Source: Beroe forskalii (lineage: Eukaryota; Ctenophora; Nuda; Beroida; Beroidae). From it: DNA of 64,000 bases. Below, piece by piece: positions 1 to 12,295 of this stretch. The stretch covers positions 248,001 to 312,000 of the forward strand of contig WFMF01000056.1 of assembly GCA_011033025.1 (NCBI GenBank), written 5' to 3'. The notes beneath the pieces are model-generated. The model did no database searches, was not told where the DNA came from, and worked only from the letters and a program-made list of their open reading frames with translations. The first letter of the stretch is position 1, and the number at the start of each line of letters is the position of its first letter. Made by a program: the position numbers and the translations under genes.

Positions 1-826
1 GTACTTGCCCCATCTCAAGTACGGTGATGGATGGTAAACTGTGCAGTCTTTTTAATTTCATGCAATGGCATTCGTTTAGCTGCTTACAGCGGACCATCTC
101 ATTAACATCAGTGGCTGACTAGCTTACTCATGGGACCACGGCATCGTCATGTCATCGACCAATCGGGGCGCGAGTCAGCAGTCAACTGGCTCACAGATTG
201 GCTAATGTCAAATGGACCTGTGTGTAAGCTAATATTAGCAGTCACAATGATAAAATACATGATTTTGTGGTTTGAACTTCCAAATTTCGTGGAACTTATG
301 ACTTAATGATTTTCAAACTTTCAAAGCCCTAATGACTCATGGGTACCCCAACGTGGGGTTTTACACATATACCTACATTTTATGAACACGGGCGACAGAA
401 TCATCTGGTGGCTTATGAGTTTTTCCTTGAATTTTTTCTCAACTTGCGCCACTTGGCATGTCGTCAAAATTTATGGTACCTCGCTTATGTGTGGACTGTA
501 AATTGAATAAAATTAGAATTGTTTTAAAATTGTTTTTTAATTGTTTTTTTTCCATAGACACGTGCATATCGGGTCCATTTTTGGATACTTCCCAGTTTAG
601 ATTAGCAGCCGAAGGGCGAGGCCGAGGGTCTTAACCAATATGAACCCGATCAAGCAAGTCTCTACCGTATATTTATTATATCTACACCGATGAAAACGTC
701 AGAGGGTTATATAAAACTATGTATAACTTACCTCCTTCTATTTCAGAGAGCTCGTAGTGGCGTATAACCACCCCCTCCTATTTCAGAGAGTTCGTAGTGG
801 CGTATAACCACCCCCTTCTATTTCAG

Positions 827-905
827 AGAGTTCGTAGTGGCGTATAACCACGATGACGAGCAGCCTAAAGCCACACTATGTACTGTCGGAGGGAACAGCG
901 GCTGA
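827..905 (+). CDS. Candidate terminal exon with triplicated acceptor (copy A)
   Basis: After a strong acceptor (CCTTCTATTTCAG) the frame reads EFVVAYNHDDEQPKATLCTV, then GGNSG and TGA. Copy C repeats it (23012-23090) with one E to Q change and the same stop. In copy A the acceptor plus exon start is present three times as 40-bp tandem units (733-852). I found no convincing upstream exon, so this may be fortuitous. Confidence 0.25.
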
Positions 906-1789
906 CAACCCACGATTATGGACAATATGATTTGTAGACCAAATGAATAGGCGGTCGAGAGTCCCGTCATTATCCGTAAATATCATTTCGTGTTGAATGA
1001 TGTCAATAATGACTAATTAGGTACATGTCTTGTGATTATTATAGTCGTTAATTATCATAATCTACTACTTCTAGTGAAAAATAGTAACCGGTTTTCCCAT
1101 CCTTGTGCAAACTCGTCCTTCGGAAAATGAAATGCTTTTAAAACTCTTTTCAACAAAAGCGTTACGCATATCGAATAAATGGTGCCTGAGTTAGTCAATA
1201 TCATTAAACAGAGAGGCAGTTTGGAGATGTGCCCAAATAAGTGCCTCAAATTTTCCTTTAATTAGTTGTTCTATAAAAACTATGATTAATAACCGGAAAA
1301 ATTAAAAAGTCTGAAATAATCGACGTATTATTTTGAGGTATTCTTAGTTTTGGTTTCTGTGGCTGGGTTTCCTGTGACCTAGAAGACCCATCGGGTCATC
1401 TAATTTTATACACGGAGAATATTTAATGTTTTCAGTTTTAAAGTATTAGTGAATTGAGATTATTTCACGACTATTTGTGTAATAATGATTAAAAACCTGA
1501 TGTTTTGTTATAAATATTATGATTTAACTATTTATGATTTTGTGAAATAATATCCATCTTTTCTTTGACTCCACCGAAGCTTGATAAAATCTGCTACTTT
1601 TCACCGTCATCCTTGTGAATTTATAATTGATGGAAGCAATCTAATATGAAAATCCTAAGAAACTCAATGTCATCATGATTAGATTAGTTTGCTATATAAT
1701 TGGGGTTGGAAATCATAATACATGCACCTGTCACCTTTCACTGTATAGAATGACGCAATTCTACCCACGACCTTTCATCTTTGGTTTGG

Positions 1790-1830
1790 TTACAAAGAAC
1801 CACAGGCATAGCTCCGCAGCTTGCAATCTC
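1790..1830 (-). CDS. Candidate terminal Cys-pair exon, copy A
   Basis: After ATGCAG the frame set by the acidic exon reads DCKLRSYACGSL and stops at TAA. Copy C (24078-24133) keeps both cysteines and the CGSL motif but reads five residues further before its stop. Confidence 0.42.
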
Positions 1831-3619
1831 CTGCATTCACATTTTCAACGGAAGAGGTTTGTGATTTGATTTATTCAACTATCCTTATATCACTTAGGGA
1901 TCGTTCACATATTACGTAATCATTTTTTGGCCATTTCAACCCCCTCCCTCCCCCTCGTGATCAAACGTAATCAAAGCCCAACGAATTTCTTCGAAAGTTC
2001 GAACTCATATGCTTTCATGTTGAATTGTGCCCATCTTCGCAGATGGGATTTGAAAAATTGAACAGATTTTGAAGACAATTGAAACGAATGTTATGATTAT
2101 GTATCTACGGAAAATATCAAATACTCAAATAATACCCCGAATTTTCACTGCAAATTTTCTCTTGATTTTCTCGTAGTTTCTTGCTTTCTTGATGCTATGT
2201 TTTAGTAATCTGTTGCTACTGTCCGTACCAAACACGCTTTCCTGAAAAACAATATCTCGATCAAATCGTTTTCATGTGTAAAGACTAATGCAACTGCATC
2301 TTTCCGCGTCGATCGAATGAACTGATCAAATAAAAACGCATAAAAGTGCTCGCGCTGAGTTGCGCTTGCTGTTTTGCGCGGGCGTCATCGTGAAAGTGCA
2401 TTGTACGAGTTTTTCATTTGATCAGTCCATTGGATCGATGCGGAACGATGAAACCAACTTACATTGTGCTTATCTTGATATGCCAATCCGAATGAAGTTT
2501 GGTGAAATCTATGTAACAGTTCTGAAATATCTCACCTACAGTAGTTCATACTTTAATCAATTCCTTGGTCTGAACATTGAACAATTTTAATTATTTACTT
2601 CTTACGAGCTTGTGATTTGGTACGTATTCTATAATTTGAGATTACCTCCGTTGTAGCCTTTGTATACCCTGGGTGCCTCCTCCGCCATAAAAGCTTCTCC
2701 ATTCATCTCATCTTCATGTAGCTCCATGTCCTCAATGGTCTCTGATTCTGAAAATGGCCAGGGATTTAATACTGAATTCTGTAGACTAGCAGAACCCATG
2801 GCCTCCGGCCATCGTTCACAATTTTTTCGCTTCAGCAATTGGTACAGTATAATGCAGTACTGTAGTTCTTATCAGTGATGAGGTCATATTTTAATCGGGT
2901 GTGCCTACTCCTCTATGTGATGTCTATATGTCAGGTGGTGTCAAACGTCACTGGTACTCTGGTATGAACATTCCGATCATCAGCAATCGGCATGCTTGAT
3001 TGGGTACTGAGTGGTGTCAGAAAAATCTGTGGCTATATATAAGCCACCGGACAGACAGAAATCATAAACCGGACAGACAGATATATATATATATATATAT
3101 TTATTTATATATTTATATATGAGGAAGAATTATAAGTAGTAAGATTAGGATTATATTTGATTAATTGAAACAATTTACGGACGCAACAACTCTTCGACAG
3201 GTATTTCGTCCTCATAACCTCTCCCTATTAGCCATTTCCAGCCCTCTAACCCCTCCCCTTCTAACAAATCATCAAATCCTCGAACAATTCTCTACTTCCT
3301 AACTCAATACCCATCCTTCCTAACCCATCCCTTCCAAACCCATCCCTTTTCTGCCCATTCCTTCCTTACCAATCCCTTCATTACCCATTCATTCCAAACC
3401 CATCCCTTCCTTACACGAACCTGTCCTTCTCTAACCCATCCCTCCCAAACCCATCCCCTCCAATTCAATCCCTTTTTCCACATCCCTCCCAAACCCATCC
3501 CTTTTTCCACATCCATCCCAAACCCATCCCTCGGGCCCCTGTCTCCTCTCACCTCGTGAGTTGAGTGAAGCTGTCTGGGTGAGGACGAGGAGAGAGAAAA
3601 CCAGGACGAAGCACTTCAT
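1790..3619 (-). CDS. Peptide gene A: predicted small secreted peptide, 3 exons
   Basis: I do not recognise this family. Exons in order: 3553-3619 (signal peptide MKCFVLVFSLLVLTQ, then TASLNSR), 2646-2747 (acidic, ending YKGYNG) and 1790-1830 (ending in TAA). Phases are 1/1 and 1/1, AG/GT borders are present, and the total of 210 nt gives 69 residues plus a stop. The last exon reads DCKLRSYACGSL, with a C-x6-C pair that could form one disulfide loop. The first intron holds a G-rich minisatellite and a dispersed repeat. Copy C has the same organisation. The third exon is the weakest part: its acceptor is plausible (ATGCAG) but short. Secretion is predicted; function is unknown. Confidence 0.5.
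2646..2747 (-). CDS. Acidic exon, copy A
   Basis: TTTTCAG acceptor and GGAG|GTAATC donor, 102 nt, symmetrical phase 1-1. It encodes SETIEDMELHEDEMNGEAF then MAEEAPRVYKGYNG. It is strongly acidic with a Tyr/Gly-rich end, like a propeptide or a flexible linker. Confidence 0.65.
2862..3150 (+). repeat. Dispersed repeat ending in a (TA)n tract, inside intron 1 of gene A
   Basis: It contains 'GGACAGACAGAAATCATAAA'-type sequence followed by TATATA. An inverted copy lies at 39985-40290, where the simple tract is (TAAA)n. Absent from copies B and C. Confidence 0.7.
3290..3535 (-). repeat. G-rich minisatellite in intron 1 of gene A
   Basis: On the coding strand it is made of units based on GGGATGGGTTTGGGA and GATGTGGAAAAAGG. 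The same repeat follows the signal exon in copies B and D. The open frames over it are repeat artefacts. Confidence 0.75.
3553..3619 (-). CDS. Signal-peptide exon, copy A
   Basis: The ATG (3619-3617) follows a purine-rich AAAAAGAA leader shared by all copies. It encodes MKCFVLVFSLLVLTQ then TASLNSR, with a short basic start, a hydrophobic core and a small-residue cleavage region. Donor CACGAG|GTGAGA, phase 1. Confidence 0.72.
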
Positions 3620-4569
3620 TTCTTTTTCTGTTTGCTGCTTTTGGCTATTTTGAATTGAAGAAAGTTATGAATTCAGGTAATGAATTCAGCACTTAGGTAA
3701 AGCGTTAATACCTAAGTGCTGAAAACGTTCATTTCGCAGCGATTTTAGCCAGAAAGAAAGCGATATTATTATCACTGTGTAGTAAAAGGAGAATTTGGTT
3801 TCATATCAGGTAATTTGTTAATTTATAGGTCTGGGCTGAGCGGCCAAGGGGGCGTACCGAAGTAGAGAAATGAGACGAGCTTATACTAGGCAACTTCAGT
3901 CTTTCATAGGAACTTGAGAAGTCCGTTCAATCGCACCTTGGATCATTATAACCTCAAAGAGATAATCAAAGATTCTGCACATACCACTTGCGGAAGAATT
4001 TGGAAGCACTCATAGGATGCACCCAAAGGTCGCATCACAACTAGAAAACCCGATCTGCATTAAACCAAATTTATGAGTTTATGACTCCGGCAATCATCCC
4101 TTCTTGTCAACTACTCAATTAGTTAATTATGTGGGTATTATATCTTTTGTATGCTAACAGTTACCCAATATACGCATTATGTAAATCACATAATACCTAT
4201 TCAAATAATTGTATTGTAGCATAATATAAGCTGCTACTGCGCTAAAATACGAATATGTGATAAATATAACCGCTATCAACAGACGTTACAATAGTAATGA
4301 TTTAGCATCTTCTGGAGTGCGGGTGTTAACCCCAGCAATAACTGTTAACAATAGATTACAAAGAGTCCAGTTCGATAAAAAGCATCCAAGTTATACAGCC
4401 TTGGTGTCTAAACATTATATAATCTCTTCAAATCCTTTATTACTTCATTACTTGGTATCCCATGATGCATTATGACTAGAAAGACGCGTAAATTATAGTA
4501 ATTAATGCTGCATGAATTTATGCAGCTCATTCAATAACTCTCGGAGTTTAGGAGATAATCATTCACATA

Positions 4570-4992
4570 CCTTATTGGCCTTTATTTAACCGGCCCTTAA
4601 GGACAAAAATGACTTTGAGATTTTTGTCCAAAGGGCCGGTTAAAAAAAAGGCCGGCTAAAGTGGGGCCGGTCAAATTAAAGGCCAGTCAATTTAGGTCAA
4701 ATGAAACTTTTTTGACTTGCCTTTTATTCTCGTGAACGTCATTATATAACACGATAATGACCTAAATCATCATATAAGATCGGGATTTGGGTCTTTTGGT
4801 GCAATTTATTAAGTATAAATGGGTTTAAATGGCCATTTTAGAGCAAAAAATCCTTGGTCTGGTGACCACTAGAAAATTTTTTGTCCAAGGGGCCGGCTAA
4901 AAAGGTTCAAAATTGATTCGATTTTTGTCCATAGGGCCGGTTAAAAAAAGGGCCGGTTAAAAAAAAGACCGGCTAAATAAAGGCCAATAAGG
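4570..4992. mobile_element. 423-bp TA-target MITE (CCTTATTGGCC ends)
   Basis: The terminal inverted repeats are CCTTATTGGCC / GGCCAATAAGG, extended by GGCCGG blocks. It is flanked by TA (4568-4569, 4993-4994). Copy B has the empty site near 8976 with a single TA. This fits Tc1/mariner-type mobilisation. Confidence 0.8.
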
Positions 4993-5001
4993 TATGATTT
5001 A

Positions 5002-5187
5002 CCCTGACGAGTTGGTCTAGCGTGGTTCCACGCTAGCGAACTGCTTGCGAACCGGTTGCGAACCGGTAGCGGAACGGTTCACAACCGCTTCGCTAGCGTG
5101 GTTCCACGCAACGTAGCGTGGCGACCAAGCTACTTAGCGTGCAAGCGGTTCACTAGCGTGGAACCACGCTAGACCAACTCGTCAGGG
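5002..5187. mobile_element. 186-bp palindromic MITE in copy A
   Basis: Ends CCCTGACGAGTTGGTC and its complement, flanked by TA (5000-5001, 5188-5189). Near-perfect long palindrome with CTAGCGTGGTTCCACGCTAG. Copy C lacks it and keeps a single TA. Confidence 0.82.
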
Positions 5188-5400
5188 TATCTGATTTGGA
5201 TTTCAATCCGAAAAAAGTTGATGAAAATCACTGATTAATGATGATTATAGCCTCTGCGACAAAATAAGCTGATCTTAATAGATAAATCTGATTTAATAAA
5301 CTGACATCGGGAATATTTTCGGAATTCTACTCCGTCATCAACCTCAAATTTGATTTTAAAGTTTAAAAACCACCGTTTATGAGGTACAAAATAGAGTATA

Positions 5401-7040
5401 CCTTATTGGCCTTTATTTAGCCGGCCTTTTTTAACCGGCCCCATGGACAAAAGGGGGGGGGCCAACCCCCTCAATTTTGGTGGATATAGAAAATCGCCAA
5501 TAGGGGGTTTAATTTTGGGGGGTTTTGGGGGTTTTAGGGGTTTGGGGGCTTAATTCTTAGTGCAAAAATGGGCATTTTTTCTCAAATGGTACCTTTTTTG
5601 TTCCTGATTTTTGCACCATTTCAAAATGGTACCATTTTTGGTCGTGATTTTGGCGATTTTTATAAATGGTACCATTTTTGTTTCGGTTTTGGTACCATTT
5701 TGTTTATAATTTTTGGAACTTTTATGAAATGGTACCATTTTTGTTTCTGATTTTCAGCATCTCTTTCAAATGGTACCGTTTTGTTTCTGATTTTTACATC
5801 CTTTCAAAATGGTACCATTTTTGTTTCTCATTTTTGCACCATTTCAAAATGGTACCATTTTTGTTCGTGATTTTGGCGATTTTAGAAATGGTACCATTTT
5901 TGTTTTCCGGTTTTGGTACCATTTTGTTTATAATTTTTGGAACTTTTATGAAATGGTACCATTTTTGTTTCTGATTTTCAGCATCTTTTTCAAATGGTAC
6001 CATTTTTGTTTCTGATTTTTAACACCCTTTCAAAATGGTACCATTTTTGTTACTGATTTTTGCACTATTTCAAAATGGTACCATTTTTTGGTGGTGATTT
6101 TGGCGATTTTAGAAATGGTACCATTTTGTTTCCGGTTTTTGGTACCATTTTTGTTTATAATTTTTGGAACTTTTATGAAATGGTACCATTTTTGTTTCTG
6201 ATTTTCAGCATATTTTTCAAATGGTACCATTTTGTTTCTGATTTTAACATCCTTTCAAAATGGTACCGTTTTTGTTTCTGATTTTTTGCACCATTTCAAA
6301 ATGGTACCATTTTTGGTGGTGATTTTTGGCGATTTTTAGAAATGGTACCATTTTTGTTTCCGGTTTTTGGTACCAATTTTGTTTATAATTTTTTGGAACT
6401 TTTATGAAATGGTACCATTTTTGTTTCTGATTTTCAGCATATTTTTCAAATGGTATCATTTTGTTTCTGATTTTTAACATCCTTTCAGAATGGTACCGTT
6501 TTTGTTTCAGGCATTCAGCCCCTTTTTTAATGGTACCAATTTTGTTTTTGATTTTTGGCATCATTTTCAATTGGTACCTTTTTAGTTTCTGATTTTTCAG
6601 AAGTACCCTTCTAAATTGGTACCAATTTTTTGTCCGATTTTTTGCGCCTTTTCGAAATGGTACCTTTTTATTCGTGTTTTTGGCAACTTTTTCAAATGGT
6701 ACTTTTTTGTTTCTTCATTTTGGTGCTTTTTTGAATCATACTAGAATAATTTCTGCTGTCGATAGGGGTTTAATTTTGGGGGTTTAATTTTTTGCTGTCG
6801 ATAGGGGGTTTAATTTTGGGGGGTTAAATTAAACCCCCTGGTGGATATAACAAATTTCCAATAGGGGGCTTAATTTTGGGGGGTTTTGGGGGGTTGGCCC
6901 CCCCCCCACAAAAATCCAATCATTTTTTAACGGTTTCAGCCGGCTCCGTGGACAAAAATTTTTCTAGTGGTCACCAGATCAAGGATTAAATGAGCTCTAA
7001 AATGGCCATTTTAACCTATTTATACAAATGGGATCAGTCT
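5401..7040. mobile_element. Composite element with the CCTTATTGGCC end and an internal satellite
   Basis: It begins TA|CCTTATTGGCC like the 423-bp MITE. Inverted G/C homopolymer blocks (about 5451 and 6898) bracket the GGTACC satellite. It ends near sequence matching 4800-4900 inverted. The far terminal repeat is not visible, so the right end is uncertain. Confidence 0.55.
5580..6700. repeat. GGTACC satellite with higher-order structure
   Basis: More than twenty ATGGTACCAT palindromes. The steps are about 40 bp with every fifth or sixth step 23-25 bp, giving a higher-order unit of about 222-227 bp (for example 5668, 5890, 6117, 6344). All open frames here are artefacts. Confidence 0.9.
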
Positions 7041-7049
7041 ACAGTGATT

Positions 7050-7716
7050 GAACTGCCGACCATACCCGAAAATGGTAATGCAAAAGGTTTGCCAAATACT
7101 TGAGCCGACAAACTCGTTACAAAAAATATTGAATAAATTTCATAAATTGTGAGATTTGAAACTTTGAAAGCATTTTTTGACAATTTGGGGCCGTCTTAAT
7201 AATCAATATCATTCTTCCGAAAATGAAAGAATTGACAATGTGGGTAAACTTGAAGTGGCTTCTAGTGTTCTAGAGAACCATTGGACCTCCAGCAGTGGAC
7301 CCATTAGCCTGGCAAGTGTTCAACCTCGTTGCGGTGCGCTACAAATTGGTTGCCCTATTTCTGAGAAATAAAGACCGTGAAAAAATCATTTGCCCTTGTC
7401 AAATAAATATATTATTTTTTCCTGTTTAATATTATATTCTCTATGGCTCTTTGGGGTGCCCTCAGAGCGGTTTTCAATCAGTTTTATCAAATTTTATCAA
7501 ATAAATTGTATTTTCGTTATATACAGTGGGGGGCAACCCCGAAAAACCCCGCGTGGACATAAAAATTGGCAAATGGGGGTGTAATTTTCGGATTTAATCC
7601 AATCGATCTGAAATTTTGACAGTTGCACCCTTGACCTCTAAACATGCGATGTTCAAATTTTAGTGCGATTTCGGCAACGGGAACTTACCCAAATTTCAAC
7701 GTGAAATATGGCCAAT
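7050..7716. other. No gene seen
   Basis: AT-rich unique-looking sequence with a short G/C-rich 'GGGGGGCAACCCCG'-like stretch near 7529. No supported exon. Confidence 0.5.
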
Positions 7717-7795
7717 AGAAATATTATTTAGAAATATTATTTAGAAATATTATTTAGAAATATTATTTAGAAATATTATTTAGAAATATTATTAT
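7717..7795 (+). repeat. 13-bp tandem repeat
   Basis: About six copies of AGAAATATTATTT. Confidence 0.9.
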
Positions 7796-8251
7796 TTATA
7801 TGTAATGATTGCTATTGTTGAAGCGTACGCTGATTTATGAATAATCGCACAGGTCACGAAATTGAAATGTTTGTAAGTTTGGATTCCTGGAAACGATCAC
7901 GTATATTAGTACCTATATTGAATGATATTTTTCGCGGGTGCACAGATGTCCACAAAGGCAGGTAGGAAAGTAGTAAGGATGAATTCAACCATTAACAGTT
8001 TCATATAATAGTGAAGTGCCAGAATTGCCGATTCTTTATTCCTTTTATCTAAACCTAATAATACGTAACAGAAATAATGCAAACGTGAGAAAAGTAACAG
8101 TTGAATATAAATTATTATAGAAATAAGTGAAACAATACAGGTGTCGAAACAAACAGCTGTGGGTGGTATAATGTCCTCAGCAAACCTATAAAGTTGGCAA
8201 CCATTCCACAATTCCATTTAGTTTTTTGATACAGTGAAAAGTATGGGTGTA

Positions 8252-8445
8252 GGACATTTCATCTCACGACATTTTATCTCAGGACACTTCATCTACCTGT
8301 CCTGACCCTAACCATGTAACCATAACCCTAACCGTAACCGGAACACTAACTCTTACCCATACCCAAACCCTAACCCTAACCCAGACCCTTACCTTTGTGT
8401 AGAGTTGACATACTGCGAGATAAAGTGTCGTGAGATGAAATGTCC
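8252..8445. mobile_element. MITE with internal telomere-like CCCTAA repeats
   Basis: Inverted ends GGACATTTCATCTC(A) / GAGATGAAATGTCC. The inside is degenerate (CCCTAA)n with variants such as CCGTAACC. Confidence 0.7.
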
Positions 8446-8782
8446 GTTCCCCGTCTGACCAAAAATGGGGAATCTGGTCATAAGCCAGATGACCACTGAC
8501 CCCACTGCAGTCATAATATCAGCCAGTTCTCGATATTTTTCCTCTAAATCGAAGTATACTCTATTTTGTACCTCATAAACGGTGGTTTTTAAACTTTACA
8601 ACACTACTTCATACAATCAAATTTGAGGTTGATGACGGAGTAGAATTCCGAAAATATTCCCGATGTCAGTTTATTAAATCAGATTTATTTATCAAAATCA
8701 GCTTATTTTGTCGCAGAGACTATAATCATCATTAATCAGTGATTTTCATCAACTTTTTTCGGATTGAAATCCAAATCAGATA

Positions 8783-8968
8783 CCCTGACGAGTTGGTCTA
8801 GCGTGGTTCCACGCCAGTGAACCGCTTGCACGCTAAGTAGCTTGGTCGCCACGCTACGTTGCGTGGAACCACGCTAGCGAAGCGGTTGTGAACCGTTCCG
8901 CTACCGGTTCGCAACCGGTTCGCAAGCAGTTCGCTAGCATGGAACCACGCTAGACCAACTCGTCAGGG
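8783..8968. mobile_element. 186-bp palindromic MITE in copy B
   Basis: Same element at the orthologous site as 5002-5187, same length, TA on both sides (8781-8782, 8969-8970). Confidence 0.82.
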
Positions 8969-9137
8969 TAAATCATATGTGAATGATTATCTCCTAAACT
9001 CCGAGAGTTATTGAATGAGCTGCATAAATTCATGCAGCATTAATTAAGTAATTACTATAATTTACGCGTCTTTCTAGTCATAATGCATCATGGGATACCA
9101 AGTAATGAAGTAATAAAGGATTTGAAGAGATAATATA

Positions 9138-11473
9138 AAAAATCCACAGGCATATAATAGCCCTCCCGAGCCGTTTTTATATAAGCTTTAAAGTCGGAAC
9201 GCTCATACTTTATGAAGGTTTAATTTCCGAGGACACGTAGTGTCCGAGGAAATTTAATCAAAAATAAAACACGACGGAGGAGTGTTTTATTTTTACCATA
9301 AAGTATGAGAGTGAGACTTTAAAGATTATAAAAAATCCACGAAAACCACTGGTTCGATCAATCAAGATTATGATAATTTGAGTCAAAAAAGTGAATTATG
9401 GTAATATTCGTCTTCACAAGTATGTTTAATGCAGAGATTATTCATTGGTATGCAGCGTTGATCTACATACCACAGTGCACAAGAGATACTTCCTGGATAA
9501 TTTATGCTGCCTATAAAACACAGTGAATTACATATTCACAGGAGATATCAGGATATCATTACAAAGGTCCGACCGGGTTCACTAAAAGTTTTCATTATAT
9601 CTACCCGTACATTATGACATATAAAAAACGGCTCGGGAGGGCTATTATATGCCTGTGGATTTTTTATATGTCATAATGTACGGATAGGTACAATGAAAAC
9701 TCTTAGTGAACCCGGTCGGACCTTTGTAATGATATCCTGATATCTCCTGTGAATATTTAAAATCACTGTGTTTTATAGGCAGCATAAATTATCCAGGAAG
9801 TATCACTTGTGCACTCTGGTATGTAGATCAATGCTGCATACCAATGAATAATCTCAGCATTAAACATACTTGCGGAGCCGAATATTACCATACTTCATTT
9901 TTTGACTCGAATTACCATCATTTTGATTTATCAAGCCAGTGGTTTTCGTGGATTTTTTATAATCTTTAAAGTCTCACTCTCATACTTTATGGTAAAAATA
10001 AAACACTCCTCCGTCGTGTTTTATTTTTGATTAAATCACTCACTGCGTTCGTGATTTAATCATGATTTAATTTCCTCGGACACTACACGTCCTCGTAAAT
10101 TAAATCCCATAAAGTATGAGCGTTCCGACTTTAAAGCTTATGTACCTAATTCACTGTGTTTTATAGGCAGCATAAATTATCCAGGAAGTATCACTTGTGC
10201 ACTGTGGTAACGGGTGATGACTAATTATCTGGAATTATTTCAATGTATTTTTGTGGACAAATCGAGATCATGGTAGAGATCAGATGTGGTTATTCTGGAC
10301 CTATAAAGTCTGCCTATTCAGAATAACATCATGGGAAGATTTGAAAACCCTATTTTTCCATGCTACTCGCCGATTAGTTTGAGAAGGTACAAAAAAATCT
10401 TGCACAAATTCAAAGATTAGCTCCCTGACATATGATTGGAATATGGCCTACAGGAGCATTGCCATCAGTTGCCATCTAGGTTGATTCATGAACTTCGTTA
10501 GCCGAGACACTAATGAAGACCTCTACATGCATTTTTCGTTGAAGATCAAGAAAATTCTTAGATTTTAGATCTAAAATCATGCCAAATTTCTGGAAAAATA
10601 TATGTGTTTTTATGCTAGACCAGGCCTTAAGAAAGTCTTAGAACAGGACCTGGGTGGTCTGAACACTCAGATTTGATGGCAGGAACCTCATTAAACATAA
10701 CCCATGTCTTTGGACCACTTCCATTTATTGGGATGCAGAATTTTGGATTAACAATAACCCAAAATCACAGTTGTATGAAAGTGACATTATCCTAGAATTG
10801 ATGATTTTAAACACGTTTTAGGTTCCATAGGGTCACCACTGGATAAGTTAGTGATGCTACTTACTGCAGTCACTCTTGAGACCCTCCTGCTCAGAATCAT
10901 CCCATAGTAAGGCTTTATGAACACTTTTGGAGATAATTATTGTCATTGAGATTTTGTGCAAGATTTTTTTGTACCTTCTCAAACTAATCGGCGAGTAGCA
11001 TGGAAAAAGAGGGTTTTCAAATCTTTCCATGATGTTATTCTGAATCAGCAGACTTTATAGGTCCAGAATAACCACATCTGAGCTCTACCATGATCTCGAT
11101 TTGTCCACAAAAATACATTGAAATAATTCCAGATAATTAGTCATCACCCGTTATGTAGATCAATGCTGCATACCAATGAATAATCTCTGCATTAATGATA
11201 CTTGTGAAGACGAATATAAGGTACCATAACTCACTTTTTTGACTCAAATTATCATAATCTTGATTGATCGAACCAGTGGTTTTCGTGGATTTTTTATAAT
11301 CTTTAAAGTCTCACTCTCATACTTTATGATAAAAATAAAACACTCCTCCGTCGTGTTTTATTTTTGATTAAATCTCTCACTGCGTTCGTGATTTAATCAT
11401 GATTTAATTTCCTCGGACGTGTCCTCGGAAATTAAACCTTCATAAAGTATGAGCGTTCCGACTTTAAAGCTTA
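9138..11473. mobile_element. Nested foldback element in copy B
   Basis: Inserted in a TATA stretch; copies A and C show the uninterrupted flank. Outer arms share GCTTTAAAGTCGGAACG and GAGCGTTCCGACTTTAAAGC. A second palindrome is centred near 9645 (CGGGAGGGCTATTATATGCC). The copies of the arms are inverted and repeated, with the 942-bp element inside. Confidence 0.75.
10210..11151. mobile_element. 942-bp TA-target foldback transposon
   Basis: Terminal inverted repeats of about 190 bp start ACGGGTGATGACTAATTATC. It is flanked by TA (10208-10209, 11152-11153). A second copy of the host sequence at about 9813-9835 gives the empty site CTCTGGTATGTAGATC with a single TA. It has no transposase frame, so it is non-autonomous. 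Confidence 0.88.
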
Positions 11474-12213
11474 TATAATGTTTAGACACCCAGGCTATGT
11501 CATTTGGATGCTTTTTATCGAGCTGGACTCTACGTTATCCGTATTGTTACCAGTTATTGCTGGGGGTTAACACCCGGACTCAAAAGATGCTAAATCTTCG
11601 CTAATGTAACGTCTGTTGATAGCAGTTATATATTTTTTTTATCACATATTCGTATTTAAGCGCAATAGCAGCTTATATTATGCTACAATTTTATGTTGCC
11701 CTTTCCTAACCCTGAGATATGCACGGTCCAAACTACAGTACTGTAGTTTGTAGATTGAAATACAATTATTTGAATAGGTATTATGTGATTTACATAATGC
11801 GTATATTGGGTAACTGTTAGCATACAAAAGATATAATACCCACATAATTAACTAATTGAGTAGCTGTTGATAAGAAGTGATGATTGTCAGAGTCATAAAT
11901 TCATAAAATTTGGTTAAATGCAGATAGGGTTTTCTAGTGGTGATGCGACCTTTGGGTGCATCCTATGAGTGCTTCCAAATTCTTCCGCAAGTGGTATGTG
12001 CAGAATCTTTGATTATCTCTTTGAGGTAATCAAGATACCAGCTGGTGCGATTTGATGCACATGTCAATTTCCACTGATCAGTGATTCAATATTTCTTTCT
12101 TTCCAGCTGAAATCGCTTGGAAACGAACGGTTTCAGCACTAATTTAAACGCTTGAAATTGAATTTCATAACTTTTTCAATTCGAAATAGCAAAAGCAGCA
12201 GACAGAAAAAGAA

Positions 12214-12295
12214 ATGAAGTGCTTCGTCCTGGTTTCCTCTCTCCTCGTGCTCACCCAGGCAGCGACAGATGGTTCACAATCAGGTTCACAATCAG
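12214..12295 (+). CDS. Signal-peptide exon, copy B
   Basis: 82 nt from ATG to TCAG|GTAAGG, phase 1. It differs from the other copies after residue 7 (V-S-S for V-F-S) and ends in a small GSQS duplication, making it longer by five residues. Confidence 0.68.

Larger units (their letters stand above)
20..5400 (+). repeat. Large duplicated region, copy A
   Basis: It matches copy C (22270-28815) in the same order, and the inverted copy B, over gene and flanks. Shared blocks include 23-2830 with 22275-24800, the 5' flank around 3720-4500, and the block around 5200-5400. The copies differ by insertions listed separately. Confidence 0.8.

Noticed and set aside
5550-6570. Many frames of 60-108 codons with MVPF and KWYHF
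   Set aside because: All are products of the GGTACC satellite, open in several frames.
8300-8395. True telomere or subtelomere
   Set aside because: The CCCTAA units are few, degenerate and enclosed by inverted ends of a small element.
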